Below, in pieces: positions 1-7,158 of a DNA stretch of 43,864 bases. Numbering within the stretch: the first letter of the stretch is position 1; every line of letters starts with the position of its first letter. The position numbers and the translations under genes are program-made. Below the pieces are notes generated by a model. The model had not been told where the DNA came from. It did not search any database and saw nothing but the letters and a program-made list of their open reading frames with translations. This DNA comes from Tumebacillus permanentifrigoris (lineage in GTDB: Bacteria; Bacillota; Bacilli; Tumebacillales; Tumebacillaceae), in assembly GCF_003148565.1 (NCBI RefSeq), contig NZ_QGGL01000025.1, positions 1 to 43,864 on the forward strand, written 5' to 3'.

Positions 1-139
1 CGCGAAGCCCCCCTCAAGATAAGACTTCCCACACGGTCAACGTGGTAAGACCCCCAGTAGAAGACTGGGTTGATAGGCTGGGTGTGTACGTGCCGCGAGG
101 CATTTAGCTGACCAGTACTAATAGGTCGAGGGCTTATCC
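1..139 (+). rRNA. 23S ribosomal RNA, 3' end (partial)
   Basis: The first ~139 bases match the conserved 3' terminal region of bacterial 23S rRNA, including the stretch around GACCAGTACTAATAGGTCGA and the closing strand GGGCTTATCC. The 5' part lies outside the window. The exact mature end is uncertain by a few bases. No 5S rRNA follows: only about 50 bases separate this end from tRNA-Tyr. Confidence 0.93.
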
Positions 140-190
140 TACGCAATGCAAGGTCTTATACTCACAAAGTTGCAGCATCCAGTGTCATCT

Positions 191-274
191 GGAGAGGTAC
201 CAAAGTGGCCAAATGGGGCGGACTGTAAATCCGTTGCGTAAGCTTCGAAGGTTCGAATCCTTCTCTCTCCACCA
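191..274 (+). tRNA. tRNA-Tyr (GTA)
   Basis: Class II tRNA with a long variable arm. The acceptor stem GGAGAGG pairs with the 3' strand ending CTCTCC, followed by discriminator A and an encoded CCA. The anticodon loop reads CTGTAAA with anticodon GTA. It sits about 50 bases after the 23S end and is the first of three tRNAs apparently co-transcribed with the rRNA operon. Confidence 0.96.
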
Positions 275-277
275 CTT

Positions 278-353
278 GCCTTTTTAGCTCAGTAGGTAGA
301 GCGCATCCATGGTAAGGATGAGGTCATCGGTTCGATTCCGGTAAAAGGCACCA
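278..353 (+). tRNA. tRNA-Thr (GGT)
   Basis: The acceptor stem GCCTTTT pairs with AAAAGGC and CCA is encoded. The anticodon stem CATCC/GGATG encloses the loop ATGGTAA, giving anticodon GGT (reads ACC and ACU). It starts only 3 bases after tRNA-Tyr, so the two are certainly co-transcribed. Confidence 0.96.
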
Positions 354-376
354 TTTTTCCACCACCTTATTGCCGT

Positions 377-452
377 CGCGGGGTGGAGCAGTTGGCAGCT
401 CGTCGGGCTCATAACCCGAAGGTCACAGGTTCAAGTCCTGTCCCCGCAACCA
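377..452 (+). tRNA. initiator tRNA-fMet (CAT)
   Basis: Anticodon CAT. Two hallmarks identify the initiator: an unpaired C1 opposite A72 at the top of the acceptor stem (CGCGGGG with CCCCGCA), and three consecutive G-C pairs at the bottom of the anticodon stem (GGG/CCC). CCA is encoded. It is the last tRNA before the terminator at 471-507. Confidence 0.95.
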
Positions 453-470
453 AACGCTACAGAGCACAGC

Positions 471-507
471 AAAAGACCTGATCCAGATACGGGATCAGGT
501 CTTTTTT
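471..507. terminator. bidirectional Rho-independent terminator
   Basis: Perfect 12-bp stem AAGACCTGATCC / GGATCAGGTCTT with a 6-base loop, an A-run on the left and a T-run on the right. It ends the rRNA-tRNA unit on the plus strand. It also serves the minus-strand inhibitor gene, whose stop codon overlaps the stem. Confidence 0.95.
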
Positions 508-812
508 ACGTGAACGGTCAGTCGGAATGTATCATGTACGGTCGAGTCATCCCAAGGTCGTTGGTAGCGCATGAGGATCTCGCTCTGACCAGGATGGATG
601 GCTGTGAACACCCATTCTTGTAACCCTCCGCTGCCGTAGATCCCGGGTCGTCCGCCAGGTACGAAACCAGTTTGATCGAGACGCAAGTTCCCGGTCTGAA
701 CCTCCACCCATCTATACCCGGTGGTTGGGTTTGCAGGGAGCAGGATCTGGAGTTGTTCCTGTTCCTGTAGCGTGAAGGTATGTCCGTTAACCTCTGGACC
801 GACGGTAATCAG
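495..812 (-). CDS. chagasin-type (I42 family) cysteine protease inhibitor, CTG start
   Basis: Encodes about 105 residues with all three signature loops of I42 (chagasin/amoebapain-like) inhibitors: NPTTGYRW, then GIYGSGG, then RPWDD near the C-terminus. In this family the three loops block the active-site cleft of papain-type cysteine proteases. No ATG gives a complete domain. The frame closes upstream at a TGA (819-821). A strong GGAGGTGA lies 9 bases before a CTG at 812-810, which would start the protein just before its first beta strand. An ATG in the same frame (845) lies on the other side of that TGA and overlaps the likely -10 element. A GTG at 707 would remove the first loop. There is no signal peptide, so the product should be cytoplasmic, unlike many exported bacterial members. 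The start codon is inferred; the family call is firm. Confidence 0.82.
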   Translation of the reverse strand: MITVGPEVNGHTFTLQEQEQLQILLPANPTTGYRWVEVQTGNLRLDQTGFVPGGRPGIYGSGGLQEWVFTAIHPGQSEILMRYQRPWDDSTVHDTFRLTVHVKKT

Positions 813-843
813 TTGCGTTCACCTCCGCACGAGTGATCTCTTC

Positions 844-852
844 ATCGTACCA
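844..852 (-). promoter_or_regulatory. extended -10 promoter of the chagasin-like gene
   Basis: On the minus strand the sequence reads TGG-TACGAT preceded by TA, matching the extended -10 motif seen at several other genes here. Transcription should start near 837, giving a leader of about 25 bases with the ribosome binding site GGAGGTGA. This placement excludes the ATG at 845 as the start codon. Confidence 0.5.
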
Positions 853-900
853 TATGTACGCGGGGGTTGCAGAATGTCCTCCCAATCTGAAATTTCCTAG

Positions 901-930
901 TTGACGCTTAGATGGAATACGTGTTATATT
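901..930 (+). promoter_or_regulatory. sigma-A promoter of tRNA-Leu
   Basis: TTGACG (901-906) and TATATT (925-930) are separated by 18 bases, close to the vegetative consensus. The tRNA begins 25 bases after the -10 element, so this tRNA has its own transcription unit. Confidence 0.75.
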
Positions 931-954
931 ACCTATGTACTCGTCATTTGCTAC

Positions 955-1041
955 GCGATCATGGCGGAATTGGCAGACGCGCAAGATTCAGGTTCTTGTG
1001 GGGGCAACCCTGTGGAGGTTCAAGTCCTCTTGATCGCACCA
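955..1041 (+). tRNA. tRNA-Leu (CAG)
   Basis: Class II tRNA with a long variable arm. The acceptor stem GCGATCA pairs with TGATCGC, followed by A and an encoded CCA. The anticodon stem CAAGA/TCTTG encloses the loop TTCAGGT, giving anticodon CAG (reads CUG). It has its own promoter and terminator. Confidence 0.96.
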
Positions 1042-1047
1042 ACTCGT

Positions 1048-1083
1048 AAAAAGCCCGATCTCTCCTCAGAGGTCGGGCTTTTT
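1048..1083 (+). terminator. terminator of tRNA-Leu
   Basis: Stem AAAAAGCCCGA(TCTC) / (GAGG)TCGGGCTTTTT with a short loop and a T-run, 7 bases after the tRNA. Confidence 0.93.
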
Positions 1084-1158
1084 CTGTACCTTTCCCAAAA
1101 GGGTATAGGTGGTATTCTAGAACTAGAACTGAATAAGAAAATACACAGGGTGATTTCC

Positions 1159-1218
1159 ATGCAAAAAGCGCCAGTACAAGTCGATCTCTGCAAGACGGCA
1201 GAGGTGGGACAGCAGTGA
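1159..1218 (+). CDS. possible 19-codon leader ORF overlapping the next gene
   Basis: An ATG at 1159 preceded by GGGTGAT opens a 19-codon frame (begins MQKAPVQVD). Its TGA overlaps the GTG start of the following gene in a GTGA arrangement, which is typical of translational coupling. No function can be assigned. The frame could instead be a chance run in the leader. Support comes only from the ribosome binding site and the exact stop/start overlap. Confidence 0.35.
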   Translation: MQKAPVQVDLCKTAEVGQQ

Positions 1219-1871
1219 CCGACCCCAAACAACACCTGCGCAGCATCTTCAACGACCTCGCACGTCAGAACTACTTCGTGCCCGACTTGCTGACCGAGGA
1301 ATCGCGGTTCCTGTTCCTGCTGGAGAGCCCGCACATCGAGGAGCTAAAACACGGCGCGCCCGTCTCCGGCCAATCTGGGAGCACGATGAGCCGACATCTC
1401 TACGGGGACAAGTTCGCCCAGTACCCGCTCGGACGCATGCTCAAACGCAACCGCGACGCCCAACTCAACCGACCAGCGCTGAACAAAGTCGGCTTGCTCA
1501 ACGTGTGCAACATCCCGCTGCAAGCACGCGCCTACCGATTGGAAGCGCGGACGCAGTACCGCGATTTTTTCCCCGTGTTGGAAAGCGTGCGGACGCAAAA
1601 CCACATCATCGCATACCCCGACCAAGCCGCAAATCTCATACAGGAGATCATCGCGGACAGTCTGCGCCGCAAACTCTTGAACTGGCAGGGCCGTCAAGTC
1701 GTTCTCGTACCGTGCGGGCGCTTTGCCCAGAAGTTTCTGCGCTTGGCCGACGTACACAGTCCACAGTGGCAGATCATCGCGAACGTCCCGCACCCATCGC
1801 GCGATAGTTGGAGTGAGCCGCGCTATGCAGCGGTGGTGCGGCAGGTGCAGGACGCTTTGCAGCAGATCTAA
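1215..1871 (+). CDS. uracil-DNA glycosylase-like protein
   Basis: 218 residues, GTG start with GAGGTGGG 6 bases upstream. The N-terminal part has LLESPH followed by a Gly/Ser-rich SGQSGSTMS segment, and a VPHPSRDSW motif lies near the C-terminus. This pattern resembles motif 1 (E-x-P...G...G-x-x-G) and the late His-Pro-Ser motif of the uracil-DNA glycosylase superfamily, which removes uracil from DNA or has diverged to other base- or nucleotide-binding roles. The classic GEAPG signature is altered to ESPH, so catalytic activity is uncertain. It stands alone between terminators and may be coupled to the short leader ORF. It converges with moeB across a shared terminator. Confidence 0.6.
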   Translation: MTDPKQHLRSIFNDLARQNYFVPDLLTEESRFLFLLESPHIEELKHGAPVSGQSGSTMSRHLYGDKFAQYPLGRMLKRNRDAQLNRPALNKVGLLNVCNIPLQARAYRLEARTQYRDFFPVLESVRTQNHIIAYPDQAANLIQEIIADSLRRKLLNWQGRQVVLVPCGRFAQKFLRLADVHSPQWQIIANVPHPSRDSWSEPRYAAVVRQVQDALQQI

Positions 1872-1908
1872 AAAAAAGACCCGATCCACCAAGGATCGGG
1901 TCTTTTTT
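1872..1908. terminator. bidirectional terminator between converging genes
   Basis: Perfect stem AAAAGACCCGATCC / GGATCGGGTCTTTT with loop ACCAA, A-run before and T-run after. It serves the glycosylase-like gene on plus and moeB on minus. Confidence 0.95.
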
Positions 1909-1938
1909 CGCATAGGCGAGCCCAAGCTAGCTCTCCAC

Positions 1939-2973
1939 CTACATGCCAATATACTTCGCATACAAACTCCGCGCAACCGACAGATCATCCGTCCCTTGCA
2001 CCAACACACGCCCGTCGCCAAAGGTGACCAACCGGATCTCCTCCGTCGCATAAAAGCGAACCAAAAACTTGTTCGCCTCCACGCGCCCGCTCTGCTCCAA
2101 GCGTTTCGCCAGCGCCGGGAGATCGACGTCCCACGGCTCGGACGGTGAGATCTGGATCGTGTTGCGCCCGCACAGCGAGACGGTTTCGTCGCCGGCGCGG
2201 CTTTCCAGAAACGCATACTCGCCTCGACCGCAACACGGACAATCGGCACGACGCGCCCGCGAGATGTCGATGGAATTGGTCCCGTAGTCCCAGAGGCCGA
2301 GGTTCAGCATCGTGCGCCGGACTTTATCCTGCGCCCCGACCAGAATCTTCATCGCTTCCACCGCTTGGTATGACGCGACGACATGGATGATCGGCCCGAT
2401 CACGCCTGCTGTGTCACAGGTCTGTGTCGTGCCCGGTGCCGGCGCTGAATCGAACAGACACCGCAAGCACGGCGTCTCGCCGGGCAGGATCGGCATCGTC
2501 ATGCCATGCGCACTCACGCCGCCGCCGTAGACCCACGGGATGCTGTGTTTGACGCAGACGTCGTTGACCAGAAACCGCACTTGGAAATTGTCGGTGCCAT
2601 CCAGCACCAAGTCAACGTCAGACAACAACTCCTCGGCGTTCTGCCACGTCAGGTCAGCGACGACTGGCTCAATCGTGATGCCGGAGTTCACCCGGCGCAA
2701 CGACTCATACGCCGCAATCGCTTTGGGCATGCCCTCGGCCGCGTGGCTCTCGTCATAGAGCATCTGACGCTGCAGGTTCGACGCTTCCACAAAGTCGCGG
2801 TCGATCACGCGGACGAAACCTACACCTGCGCGCACCATATGATTGGCGAGCACCGTGCCCAGCGCACCCATGCCGACGATGGCGACGCGGCTTTGCAGGA
2901 GACGTTTCTGCCCGTCCTCGCCGATCGGTTCAAATAAAATCTGTCGCGAATATCGCGTGGAATCTACTTCCAT
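1939..2973 (-). CDS. moeB: MoeB/ThiF-type sulfur-carrier adenylyltransferase
   Basis: 344 residues, E1-like enzyme that activates the C-terminal glycine of a ubiquitin-like sulfur carrier with ATP. The adjacent MoaD-containing gene makes molybdopterin synthase the likely partner, so MoeB is preferred over ThiF. The Rossmann ATP site GMGALG is at residues 34-39, the NLQRQ segment with its ATP-binding Arg at 66-70, and GTDNF with the catalytic Asp at about 128. Zinc is held by Cys169/Cys172 (CLRC) and Cys245/Cys248 (CPCC). An extra ~90-residue C-terminal domain follows, as in many Bacillales members of about 340 residues. It lies 6 bases downstream of the moaD-moaE fusion in the same operon. 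The protein could also serve ThiS. Confidence 0.88.
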   Translation of the reverse strand: MEVDSTRYSRQILFEPIGEDGQKRLLQSRVAIVGMGALGTVLANHMVRAGVGFVRVIDRDFVEASNLQRQMLYDESHAAEGMPKAIAAYESLRRVNSGITIEPVVADLTWQNAEELLSDVDLVLDGTDNFQVRFLVNDVCVKHSIPWVYGGGVSAHGMTMPILPGETPCLRCLFDSAPAPGTTQTCDTAGVIGPIIHVVASYQAVEAMKILVGAQDKVRRTMLNLGLWDYGTNSIDISRARRADCPCCGRGEYAFLESRAGDETVSLCGRNTIQISPSEPWDVDLPALAKRLEQSGRVEANKFLVRFYATEEIRLVTFGDGRVLVQGTDDLSVARSLYAKYIGM

Positions 2974-2979
2974 AGAATT

Positions 2980-3678
2980 CTATCCCTCACTTCCCGGTCG
3001 CAACGGGTTCCACGGGCCTTGTTGATGGCCCATCCATTGGGTGCCGTCCGACCAGACTTCTTTTTTCCAGACCGGCACGATCTCTTTGAGTCGTTCGATG
3101 GCGTAGCGCCCGGCTTCATAGGAAGCGGCGCGGTGCGGGGTAGCCACGGCGATGACCACCGCCGCCTCCTCGATCTCCAGCCGTCCGATGCGATGGGACA
3201 TCGCGACATGCGCACCGGGCCAGCGCTCCTCGATTTCGTCAGCGATCTGCTGCATCGTCTTGACCGCCATCGGGGTATACGCCTCATACGCAAGTTCCAC
3301 GGTGCGCTTGCCTTCGGTCATCTCACGGACCGTGCCGACAAATAGATTGACCGCACCGCAGAGCGGGTTGCGGACTTTTTTCAAAACGTTCTCTACAGAG
3401 AGTGGGGCGTCCGTGATCTCAAAAAGCGCCTCCTCGCCCCCGGAAACCGGTGGCAGGATCGCGATCTCGTCGCCTGCAACCAACACCGTATCAGGCGTTG
3501 TGTACGCATGGTTGACCGAGGCGAACGAGATGCGCAACAGCGCCGCAGCGCTAGGGTGCTCAGCTGCCAATCTTGCAAAAAGATCGGCGACGGTGGCCTC
3601 CTCGGGCAAGTCGCCCGACCAAGTGCGAGCGCCGACAGCCTCCGCCACACCGGCGAATAGGTGGACTTCAATGTGCAT
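2980..3678 (-). CDS. moaDE: molybdopterin synthase MoaD-MoaE fusion
   Basis: 232 residues. Residues 1-81 are a complete MoaD (ubiquitin-like sulfur carrier) ending PPVSGG. The rest, from about residue 83, is a complete MoaE with the VWKKEVWSDG active-site segment. Molybdopterin synthase inserts two sulfurs into precursor Z (cPMP) using a MoaD C-terminal Gly-Gly thiocarboxylate. Here the Gly-Gly at 80-81 is internal, so the sulfur chemistry requires cleavage after Gly81. This is established for the mycobacterial MoaX fusion and inferred here. The ATG at 3678 has a modest GAGGG 11-12 bases upstream. The gene heads a two-gene minus-strand operon with moeB and is divergent from moaC. Confidence 0.9.
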   Translation of the reverse strand: MHIEVHLFAGVAEAVGARTWSGDLPEEATVADLFARLAAEHPSAAALLRISFASVNHAYTTPDTVLVAGDEIAILPPVSGGEEALFEITDAPLSVENVLKKVRNPLCGAVNLFVGTVREMTEGKRTVELAYEAYTPMAVKTMQQIADEIEERWPGAHVAMSHRIGRLEIEEAAVVIAVATPHRAASYEAGRYAIERLKEIVPVWKKEVWSDGTQWMGHQQGPWNPLRPGSEG

Positions 3679-3721
3679 GGTGGATCGGTACCCTCTTTTC
3701 TCCGAGTTGGATGTCCATGTA

Positions 3722-3730
3722 TGCTATAAT
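3722..3730 (+). promoter_or_regulatory. extended -10 promoter of moaC-mogA
   Basis: TGC-TATAAT (TG at 3722-3723, hexamer 3725-3730) is a perfect extended -10. No good -35 lies 17 bases upstream, as expected for this promoter class. Transcription should start near 3737, about 30 bases before moaC. Confidence 0.65.
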
Positions 3731-3766
3731 AATCTTTGCTAGACAGAACGGCAACAGGAGGCAGGT

Positions 3767-4246
3767 ATGACGGATACCCGACTGACTCATTTCAATGAAG
3801 AGGGACGCGCCCATATGGTCGATGTCACCGACAAAAACACGTCGGATCGCAGTGCGACCGCCGCGGCGACACTTCGGATGAACGCCGAGACGATGGAGCT
3901 GATCCGCCAAGGCAAGTTGAAAAAAGGCGACGTCCTCGCGGTCGCTCAAGTCGCCGGCATCATGGCGGCGAAAAAAACGTCTGAGCTGATCCCGATGTGC
4001 CACCCGCTCCCGTTGACCAAGGTGGACATCTCGTTCCAAGAACGCTCAGAGACGGAGATGGATGTGCTGGCGACCGTGAAGACCACGTATGTCACCGGCG
4101 TCGAGATGGAAGCACTGACCGCTGTGACGGCGACAGCGTTGACGGTGTACGACATGTGCAAAGCGGTTGATAAAGGCATGGTGATCGCGGAAGTGCGCTT
4201 GTTGGAAAAAACCGGTGGGAAAAGCGGAGACTTCCACCGGGCTTAG
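3767..4246 (+). CDS. moaC: cyclic pyranopterin monophosphate synthase MoaC
   Basis: 159 residues, the usual length. MoaC converts the MoaA product 3',8-cyclo-7,8-dihydro-GTP into cyclic pyranopterin monophosphate in the cytoplasm. Diagnostic segments are the N-terminal MVDVTDK, the PMCHPLPL active-site stretch near residues 75-82, and the [20 protein letters not shown] signature. A good AGGAGG precedes the ATG. It is followed 28 bases later by mogA and is divergent from moaDE-moeB, so several steps of molybdenum cofactor synthesis are encoded here. moaA and moeA are not in the window. Confidence 0.95.
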   Translation: MTDTRLTHFNEEGRAHMVDVTDKNTSDRSATAAATLRMNAETMELIRQGKLKKGDVLAVAQVAGIMAAKKTSELIPMCHPLPLTKVDISFQERSETEMDVLATVKTTYVTGVEMEALTAVTATALTVYDMCKAVDKGMVIAEVRLLEKTGGKSGDFHRA

Positions 4247-4274
4247 AGGAAAATGAAAAGGAGGCGATCCGATC

Positions 4275-4766
4275 ATGGCTCGCTGGAACGTTGGCATCCT
4301 GACGTCGAGTGACAAAGGGGCGCGAGGCGAACGCGAAGACCTGAGTGGACAAGTCATCCGTGAGATGGTGCTCGATGTGGACATGGAAGTCACCGAGTAC
4401 ATCGTGATCCCTGATGAGTTTGAGACCATTCGTGATGCGCTGATTGAGTTTTGCGACGATGCAAAACTCGACCTGATCGTCACCACGGGTGGCACTGGGC
4501 TGGCTCGACGCGACGTGACCCCGGAAGCGACGCTCGCGGTGATCGACCGGGAAGTGCCGGGGATGGCAGAGGCGATGCGCGCCGCCTCGCTTGCGAAAAC
4601 CAAGTTTGCGATGCTCTCGCGCGCGGTCGTCGGCACGCGCGGCAACACGCTGATCATCAACTTGCCAGGCAGTCCGAAGGGTGTGCGCGAGTGCCTCGAA
4701 GTCGTGCTGCCAGTGGTTCCGCACGCGCTGGAAATTTTGCAGGGGATGGTCGGGGAGCACAAGTAA
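4275..4766 (+). CDS. mogA: molybdopterin adenylyltransferase (MogA/MoaB family)
   Basis: 163 residues. This family adenylylates molybdopterin before molybdate insertion by MoeA. The MPT-binding fold is shown by TTGGTGLARRDVTPEA in the middle and LPGSPKGVRE near the C-terminus. AAAAGGAGG precedes the ATG. Bacillales genomes often call this protein MoaB; MogA and MoaB are homologous and cannot be separated from sequence alone. It is the last gene of the moaC operon. No simple terminator follows directly; the next one is at 4980-5014. Confidence 0.9.
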   Translation: MARWNVGILTSSDKGARGEREDLSGQVIREMVLDVDMEVTEYIVIPDEFETIRDALIEFCDDAKLDLIVTTGGTGLARRDVTPEATLAVIDREVPGMAEAMRAASLAKTKFAMLSRAVVGTRGNTLIINLPGSPKGVRECLEVVLPVVPHALEILQGMVGEHK

Positions 4767-5082
4767 ATGCTTTGAAAAAGGGAAGCTCAGCACCACTGAA
4801 AAATTCTATCGAATTTTTTTTCTAGAGAGTGAAACTTTTCTGCAACTATCGTCGTCTTCTATGGTGTAGACAAAATTCGGCTCCCTCTTACTGCGTTTGG
4901 CTAGCGCATCTGAGGCACGTTCCCCTACAACAGACACGCCCGGCAGGCGTGAGGGGAGCAGTATCGAGCTTATAAGAAAATGAGATCCCCATTCGAGCCG
5001 GGGGTCTCTTTTTCTTTTTCCGGGATATTTTGGGTGCGCCTTGTTCCATACTAGGAGAGATGGAAAGGAGGTGCGTGACGCG
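4767..5082 (+). other. 316-base gene-free stretch with structured RNA potential
   Basis: No ORF with a ribosome binding site is seen. A strong two-part hairpin occupies 4919-4959. Its outer stem is GTTCCCCT/AGGGGAGC (8 pairs), its inner stem CACGCC/GGCGTG, and an 8-base bulge (ACAACAGA) lies on one side only. GCTCCC at 4880-4885 could pair with the same GGGGAGC strand, so two exclusive folds are possible. A terminator follows at 4980-5014, then steA. No known riboswitch class is recognised. Confidence 0.4.
4980..5014 (+). terminator. terminator or attenuator upstream of steA
   Basis: GAGATCCCC pairs with GGGGGTCTC (9 pairs, one wobble) and is followed by CTTTTTCTTTTTC. It may end the moaC-mogA transcript, or it may be the expression platform of the structured leader before it. 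Confidence 0.8.
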
Positions 5083-6234
5083 ATGAAGCGATTTGCCTAT
5101 GCTCGCCGCCAGATGCCGCGGGTTTTGCAGGGCCCAGTGCGCGCCGACCGCCGAACGAAGGTCTTGGCCAAACGGCTGGAGCCAGGCGACATCGCGATCT
5201 TGCACCATGTCGATCTCGACGAGGTGGCGGCCGATGCACTGATCGCCGCCCGCGCCCGCGCCGTGATTAACACCGCCCCTTCGATCTCGGGTCGCTATCC
5301 GAACCTCGGTCCGCTCAAGCTCGTCCGCGCTGGAATTCCGCTGCTGGATACCACATCGACCGACTGCCTGCACCTGCACGACGGGGCGCGCATCACGCTC
5401 CAAGACAATCGCTTGCTCCACGAACAGCGCGTGCTCGGCACGGTGACTTGGCTGGATGAAGACGCCGTGTTGACGCAGATGGCCCGTTCGATGAAAAACG
5501 TCCGTGCCGAACTGGAGCTGTTCGTGGACAACACGCTGACCTACGCCGGGCAGGAGAAACATTTTTTCCTCAGCGACTTGCCGAACATCAGCCTCGCGAC
5601 CGCGATGCAAGACCGTCATGTGCTCGTCGTCGTGCGCGGCCCGACCTATCGCGATGACCTGCGCGCCATCGCATCGTACATACAAGACCTGCGCCCCGTG
5701 CTGATCGGGGTGGACGGCGGGGCTGACGCGCTCGTCGAAGCCGGGTTTCGCCCGGATCTGATCGTCGGGGACATGGATTCGGTCAGCGATCAGACGTTGC
5801 GTGGCGGCGCTGAGTTGATCGTACACGCCTATCCAGATGGTCGTGCGCCCGGTTTGGCGCGCTTGGAGGAGTTGGGTCTGACCCCGCACCTCTACCCGCT
5901 GCCTGGCACCAGCGAGGATGTCGCGATGTTGCTCGCTCATGAGCAGGGTGCGGAGCTGATCGTGGCAGTCGGCACGCACTCGAACATGATCGACTTTCTG
6001 GAAAAAGGCCGGCGTGGCATGGCCAGCACCGTCCTCACGCGCATGCGCATCGGCAACAAATTGGTCGATGCCAAGGGCGTCTCGCTGCTCTATGGTCGCT
6101 CCGTCGATTGGCGGGCAGCACTGGTCGTCGCCGGTGCAGCACTCGTGCCGATCATGGTGTTGCTCTGGTTGAATCCCGCGACGCGCAACTTTTTGCACCA
6201 ATTGGTTCTGAATCTCAAACTGCTGTGGTCTTGA
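5083..6234 (+). CDS. steA: SteA-like protein (thiamine pyrophosphokinase-like fold, C-terminal membrane helix)
   Basis: 383 residues from the ATG preceded by AAAGGAGGTG. The central part carries a degenerate thiamine-pyrophosphokinase catalytic core: GVDGGADALVEAGFRPD followed by GDMDSV. The C-terminus has one hydrophobic helix (about 345-365) and a short amphipathic tail. This matches the SteA family, described in Corynebacterium as a cytokinetic-ring protein acting with SteB in cell separation. There is no evidence that it makes thiamine diphosphate. It is the first gene of a four-gene cluster with the MctB/SteB-like gene and two sugar transferases, which suggests a role in envelope assembly or division. 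Family call is good; biological role is inferred. Confidence 0.78.
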   Translation: MKRFAYARRQMPRVLQGPVRADRRTKVLAKRLEPGDIAILHHVDLDEVAADALIAARARAVINTAPSISGRYPNLGPLKLVRAGIPLLDTTSTDCLHLHDGARITLQDNRLLHEQRVLGTVTWLDEDAVLTQMARSMKNVRAELELFVDNTLTYAGQEKHFFLSDLPNISLATAMQDRHVLVVVRGPTYRDDLRAIASYIQDLRPVLIGVDGGADALVEAGFRPDLIVGDMDSVSDQTLRGGAELIVHAYPDGRAPGLARLEELGLTPHLYPLPGTSEDVAMLLAHEQGAELIVAVGTHSNMIDFLEKGRRGMASTVLTRMRIGNKLVDAKGVSLLYGRSVDWRAALVVAGAALVPIMVLLWLNPATRNFLHQLVLNLKLLWS

Positions 6235-6261
6235 ACCTGTGAAAACGGAGGGGAGCGCCCC

Positions 6262-7158
6262 ATGTACGGCATCCGGTATCACATCCTGACGCTCGTCGCC
6301 GTGTTTCTGTCGCTCGGCCTCGGGCTTCTGCTCGGCGGGACGCTCGGCGAGCAGGTGATCGTCAAGCAGCAAACGCAACTGCTTCAGAAGTTGGAGGAGC
6401 GCTATACGCAAAGCAAGTCTGACAACCTCAAACTGCAAAAGCAGTCCCAAGACCTCACGCAACAAACCACCGACCTGCAAAACGTCATGGCGCAAGTCGG
6501 CGGTCACTATGCGCACGACAAACTCACGGGGCAAAAAGTCGCCGTGTTGCAGTTGCAACCCGCCGACCTCAGCTCCATGCGCAGCACGCTCGAAGCGGCA
6601 GGCGCGGTCCTGTCCACGGCAGCAGAACTCCAAGATGTGCCCAGTTTGACCGCCGCACTCAGCTCCGACGAAGTGCGAGAATTGCTCGGGGTCGATGCTG
6701 CGGGAGACGAAGCCGCACGCAGTACCGCGCTGTCCAAGGCGTTGGTGCACGAGTTGTTCACCCAAGGAGCTGGCCCGGTCACGAGTTGGCTCCAGGCGCA
6801 CAACTTTCTCAACGTCACCGGCACAATCGGCAGCAAACCCGACCATCTGATCCTCGTCGGCGGTGCCACCGATGCGACCCGACCGCGCTTGCGCCTGTTC
6901 GACCTGCCGCTGATCCAAGAGGTGCGAGCTCTCGACGTACACGCCGTCGGTGTCGAGTGTTCCGATGTTGCACTCTCCGATGTCGTCTATTTCCGCGAGG
7001 TTGGTCTCTCCACGGTGGACAACATCGACCAGGTCACGGGCCGCGTCGCACTGATCGACGTGTTGACCGGGGCGAAGGGGCACTTCGGCACGAAAAAAAC
7101 GGCGCAAGCGTTGCTCCCGTACATCACGAACGCCAAGGAGGTTAGCACGTCGCAATGA
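6262..7158 (+). CDS. MctB/SteB-like single-pass coiled-coil protein
   Basis: 298 residues, ATG after GGAGGGG. An N-terminal membrane helix (YHILTLVAVFLSLGLGLLLG) is followed by a coiled coil rich in Gln/Lys/Leu (about 35-80) and a soluble domain outside the membrane. This is the MctB family, annotated copper transporter from Mycobacterium and called SteB in Corynebacterium. The pairing with SteA directly upstream argues for the SteA-SteB division role rather than copper export. The 3' end overlaps the next gene by four bases (ATGA), so the genes are translationally coupled. Confidence 0.75.
   Translation: MYGIRYHILTLVAVFLSLGLGLLLGGTLGEQVIVKQQTQLLQKLEERYTQSKSDNLKLQKQSQDLTQQTTDLQNVMAQVGGHYAHDKLTGQKVAVLQLQPADLSSMRSTLEAAGAVLSTAAELQDVPSLTAALSSDEVRELLGVDAAGDEAARSTALSKALVHELFTQGAGPVTSWLQAHNFLNVTGTIGSKPDHLILVGGATDATRPRLRLFDLPLIQEVRALDVHAVGVECSDVALSDVVYFREVGLSTVDNIDQVTGRVALIDVLTGAKGHFGTKKTAQALLPYITNAKEVSTSQ

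Noticed and set aside
787-984. 65-codon minus-strand frame near the chagasin-like gene
   Set aside because: It crosses tRNA-Leu in antisense and the real gene's start region, with no family resemblance.
4888-7155. Very long open frame on the minus strand opposite steA and the MctB-like gene
   Set aside because: It is the antisense shadow of GC-rich genes; it has no ribosome binding site and no family features, while the plus strand carries recognisable proteins.
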